The notes under the pieces are model-generated. The model searched no databases, had not been told where the DNA came from, and saw only the letters and a program-made list of their open reading frames with translations. Shown in pieces: positions 6,315-7,788 of a DNA stretch of 7,788 nt; position 1 is the stretch's first letter; each line of letters begins with the position of its first letter. The DNA lies in assembly GCA_963618735.1 (NCBI GenBank), contig CAVEUM010000055.1:1-7788 (forward strand). Direction: 5' to 3'. This stretch comes from CAKUFA01 sp963618735. GTDB lineage: Bacteria > Bacillota > Clostridia > Christensenellales > Aristaeellaceae. The translations under genes and the position numbers were made by a program.

Positions 6315-6345
6315 TTTTGCATCAGGCGAACGAGAGGAGAATTTT

Positions 6346-6933
6346 ATGCTGACATCATTGCGCAAGAATACCTACCAGCACCTGCAGCTGGGTGCCGGCC
6401 TTTTTCTGAAGGATTTCCGCTGGGAGGAAGCCGAGACCCCGGAGGCACTGAAAGAAATGATCGCGGATGCCATTCTGGCGGAAACCAATATCCTGGGTGC
6501 TACCCGCGGCGGCGGTACGTTTCAGTGCAAGCCGGAAGTGCGCCGCATCGATGCCGATGGCGCGCGCTATGCTGATAAGTCTGCCACGGTGAATGACTGC
6601 TGGACGGTGAAGCTCACGGGTACCATGCTGGAAATCACCCCTGAAGGCTTCGCGTCTGCCCTCATGGGGGCGGAGGTGACCAGGGAAGGCGGCATTACCA
6701 TCCTTCGCACTAGGACGGATTTGACGGACAACAGCTTCATTCCCCGACTGTGCTGGGTGGGTGATACCAGCCGCGGGTTTGTGCTCATTGAGCTGGAAAA
6801 CGCGCTGAACATTGCGGGGGCAACCTTCTCCTTTGCCGACAAGGGCGAGGGCACCCTGCCCTTTGAATATCAGGCGCACACCGATGGGGACGAGGAGTAT
6901 GCGCCCTTCAAGATTGTGTTTATGGAGGAGTGA
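6346..6933 (+). CDS. Major tail tube protein
   Basis: This is the subunit of the stacked rings forming the tail tube. It has 195 residues from ATG 6346. It starts MLTSLRKNTYQHLQLGAGLF and contains LGATRGGGTF (50-59), then VNDCWTVKLTGTMLEITPEG (82-101), LCWVGD (135-140), VLIELENALN (146-155), ADKGEGTLPFEYQAH (164-178) and EEYAPFKIVFME at the end. This order of motifs is that of a common Firmicutes siphophage tail tube family. GAGGAG at 6334-6339, 6 nt ahead, sets the start. An in-frame ATG at 6301 lies inside the previous gene and lacks such a site. No sheath gene precedes it, so the tail is non-contractile. Confidence 0.88.
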   Translation: MLTSLRKNTYQHLQLGAGLFLKDFRWEEAETPEALKEMIADAILAETNILGATRGGGTFQCKPEVRRIDADGARYADKSATVNDCWTVKLTGTMLEITPEGFASALMGAEVTREGGITILRTRTDLTDNSFIPRLCWVGDTSRGFVLIELENALNIAGATFSFADKGEGTLPFEYQAHTDGDEEYAPFKIVFMEE

Positions 6934-6937
6934 GAGC

Positions 6938-7318
6938 ATGAAGCTGAGCGAACTGTCTACCGAAGCATTGGCACGGACGTTATCGAAGCTGGCACCGCCG
7001 CTGTGCCGCGTGGCCAAAGATCCCAGGGTGAATGAGGCTCTGCAGGAAATCCGCGGGGATGATCCCCTGCTAATGACCTTTGGCCGCATGGGAGAAATCC
7101 TTCTCCCTGCCTTGACGGATGAGCACTGGACGGACGTGGTGAAGGTGGTGAGCATCCTTACGGAAACGCCCGCGTCGGTGATTCGCCTGCAAAACGGTCG
7201 GGACACGATGCGGCAGTTTCTGCAGTGCGTGGATGAGGTGCTGGTGGATTTTTTTTCATCTGCCGATGGTTCAATGAAGGGAACATTCTTCGGGGAATCA
7301 TCGGCGCAACGCGGTTGA
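6938..7318 (+). CDS. Tail assembly chaperone, short form (gpG-like)
   Basis: This probably binds the tape measure protein and the tail tube during tail assembly. The unshifted product has 126 residues: MKLSELSTEALARTLSKLAP at the N-terminus, a helical middle, and VDEVLVDFF (98-106) just before the slip site, then 20 residues ending AQRG. The N-terminus and the LVDFF region match the Firmicutes chaperone family found between tail tube and tape measure genes. GGAGGAG at 6924-6930 lies 7 nt before the ATG. A fraction of ribosomes probably shifts to the -1 frame at 7249-7255 to make a longer form of about 201 residues. Confidence 0.85.
   Translation: MKLSELSTEALARTLSKLAPPLCRVAKDPRVNEALQEIRGDDPLLMTFGRMGEILLPALTDEHWTDVVKVVSILTETPASVIRLQNGRDTMRQFLQCVDEVLVDFFSSADGSMKGTFFGESSAQRG
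7249..7306 (+). promoter_or_regulatory. Programmed -1 ribosomal frameshift signal
   Basis: A slippery heptamer T TTT TTT lies at 7249-7255, in the right register for the chaperone frame (codons GAT TTT TTT TCA). After a 5-nt spacer (7256-7260) comes a 12-bp stem: 7261-7272 pairs with 7295-7306 with two G-U pairs and no mismatches, around a 22-nt loop. The loop holds a further GAAG/CTTC pairing (7276-7279 with 7288-7291). Heptamer, spacer and stem all match the classical -1 design. Confidence 0.85.
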
Positions 7319-7542
7319 CGGATGTGAAGGCGCTGGCGCAGGTGCTGCTGAAACAGCAGGAGGAAGAGATGGAAAGGCGCTACGCCCTGAGGCTTTTGTG
7401 GCATATGGCCTGCGGCATGCAGGCTTTTTTCTATGGGGAAGAGCTTCCCCTTCCTCCTTGGGAAGGAATGCTTCCTCAGGAGGAAGCAAGGAAGGAGGAT
7501 TGGGAGAATGTGAAACAGCAGCTGCTGGAAAGGCTAAAGTGA
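7255..7542 (+). CDS. Tail assembly chaperone, -1 frame extension (gpT-like)
   Basis: This is the C-terminal part of the frameshifted chaperone. After 106 residues of the short-form frame, reading resumes at 7255 in the -1 frame and gives 95 residues: FICRWFNEGNILRGIIGATR, then LTDVKALAQVLLKQQEEE and a helical tail ending LLERLK. No stop interrupts the -1 frame between slip site and 7540. The alternative is separate initiation at TTG 7315, which overlaps the TGA stop as TTGA, but I see no ribosome-binding site there. The frameshift reading also yields 20 extra residues that look like ordinary coding sequence. By analogy with lambda G/GT, the extension would recruit tail tube subunits to the tape measure. 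Confidence 0.8.
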   Translation, partial: FICRWFNEGNILRGIIGATRLTDVKALAQVLLKQQEEEMERRYALRLLWHMACGMQAFFYGEELPLPPWEGMLPQEEARKEDWENVKQQLLERLK

Positions 7543-7556
7543 TTCTTTATAAACTG

Positions 7557-7577
7557 CAATGCAAATCAACTGCATTG
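7557..7577 (+). other. 7-bp hairpin after the chaperone extension
   Basis: CAATGCA (7557-7563) and TGCATTG (7571-7577) pair perfectly around loop AATCAAC. The hairpin begins 15 nt after the stop. No T-run follows, so it is not a clear terminator. The loop octamer AAATCAAC also occurs at 1737-1744 and 7709-7716 inside the structured repeats, which ties this hairpin to the repeat family. Confidence 0.5.
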
Positions 7578-7588
7578 GAAGGGAGATT

Positions 7589-7661
7589 TCGCTCTGCGGA
7601 GCGAGCAGGGGCTGTTAAAACAGACGAAGTCTGCGATCGCCCCTGCACCCTTCGGGGTGCA
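7589..7661 (+). repeat. Structured repeat, divergent copy with inverted core
   Basis: Hairpin 1 is TCGCTC (7589-7594), loop TGCG, GAGCGA (7599-7604): same loop as 1871-1886 but two changed base pairs. Hairpin 2 follows at once: GCAGGGGC (7605-7612) pairs with GCCCCTGC (7639-7646). Its core TGTTAA...CAGAC-GAA-GTCTG...GATC is the reverse complement, in layout, of the core in units 1 and 2 (GGGTC-TTC-GACCC, TTAACA). A third hairpin, TGCACCC (7644-7650), TTCG tetraloop, GGGTGCA (7655-7661), shares three bases with the hairpin 2 arm, so the two may compete. Confidence 0.75.
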
Positions 7662-7682
7662 CTCCTTTGGAGAAGTCTTCAC

Positions 7683-7705
7683 TTGTAACTTTATAAAAGT
7701 TGCAA
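7683..7705 (+). other. 10-bp hairpin inside the repeat region
   Basis: TTGTAACTTT (7683-7692) pairs with AAAGTTGCAA (7696-7705) with one G-U pair around ATA. It stands between the inverted-core copy and the forward copy of the repeat and may mark their junction. There is no adjoining T-run on the + strand. Confidence 0.5.
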
Positions 7706-7708
7706 AGA

Positions 7709-7786
7709 AAATCAACCTCATCGGAGAAGACACCCGAAGGAGTCCAGAGGGCGAGGGTCTTCGACCCGCTTAACAGCCCTCTGGAA
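7709..7786 (+). repeat. Structured repeat, forward copy matching unit 1
   Basis: This 78-base stretch matches 1737-1813 with five substitutions and one 1-base gap, in the same orientation about 6 kb away. The outer stem is perfect here: TCCAGAGGGC (7743-7752) with GCCCTCTGGA (7776-7785), enclosing GGGTC-TTC-GACCC (7755-7767) and TTAACA. The window ends 2 bases after the match, so the copy may continue. With the preceding elements it fills the 246-base gene-less stretch 7543-7788; I see no gene there. Confidence 0.85.
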
Positions 7787-7788
7787 CA

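Noticed and set aside
6355..7404. Long minus-strand frame opposite the tail tube and chaperone genes
   Set aside because: Antisense shadow across two clear + strand genes and the frameshift site.
7398..7688. + strand frame of 96 codons running from the chaperone extension into the repeats
   Set aside because: The first half overlaps the better-supported extension in another frame and the second half is repeat sequence.
1678..7788. CRISPR array
   Set aside because: The repeats are few, long, structured and unevenly spaced, with no constant short repeat and unique spacers.

Overview
The window holds the packaging, head and head-tail connector genes of a tailed phage or prophage, all on the + strand. 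Several protein families point to a phage of the Bacillota (Firmicutes): the SPP1-gp6-like portal, the P22-type coat protein starting MAITNFIPKVWSARL, the tail tube protein starting MLTSLRKNT, and the tail assembly chaperone. The DNA is fairly GC-rich with Shine-Dalgarno sites of the AAGGAG type. I cannot name a genus. A tail terminator and tail tube protein are present with no sheath gene between them, so the virion is most likely a long non-contractile-tailed siphovirus.

Layout: a small terminase-like protein (118-393) overlaps the large terminase (390-1634). A 364-base gene-less stretch follows, filled by tandem copies of a structured repeat (1635-1998). Next come the portal (1999-3330), an HK97-gp10-like protein (3361-3690), a scaffold (3704-4144), a leader with a terminator-like hairpin, the major capsid protein (4308-5117) and a strong 13-bp hairpin. 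The connector genes follow in tight, often overlapping order: adaptor (5189-5614), head closure/stopper (5611-5955), tail terminator (5943-6314), then tail tube (6346-6933). The tail assembly chaperone (6938-7318) very probably continues by -1 frameshifting to 7542. From 7543 to the end lies a second gene-less stretch with further copies of the structured repeat. The tape measure gene expected next is not in the window.

How the genes work together: the terminase pair cuts DNA and pumps it through the portal into a procapsid built by scaffold and coat protein. The adaptor, stopper, gp10-like and tail terminator proteins join head to tail. The tail tube polymerises around a tape measure loaded by the chaperone pair.

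Most notable points: (1) a textbook -1 frameshift signal in the chaperone gene, T TTT TTT followed 5 nt later by a 12-bp stem; (2) a family of structured repeats at both edges of the portal-to-chaperone block, with paired base changes that keep the stems and one copy whose core is inverted relative to its neighbour hairpin; (3) the coat gene is bracketed by two hairpins; (4) the gp10-like gene is displaced and no MuF-type minor head protein is present.
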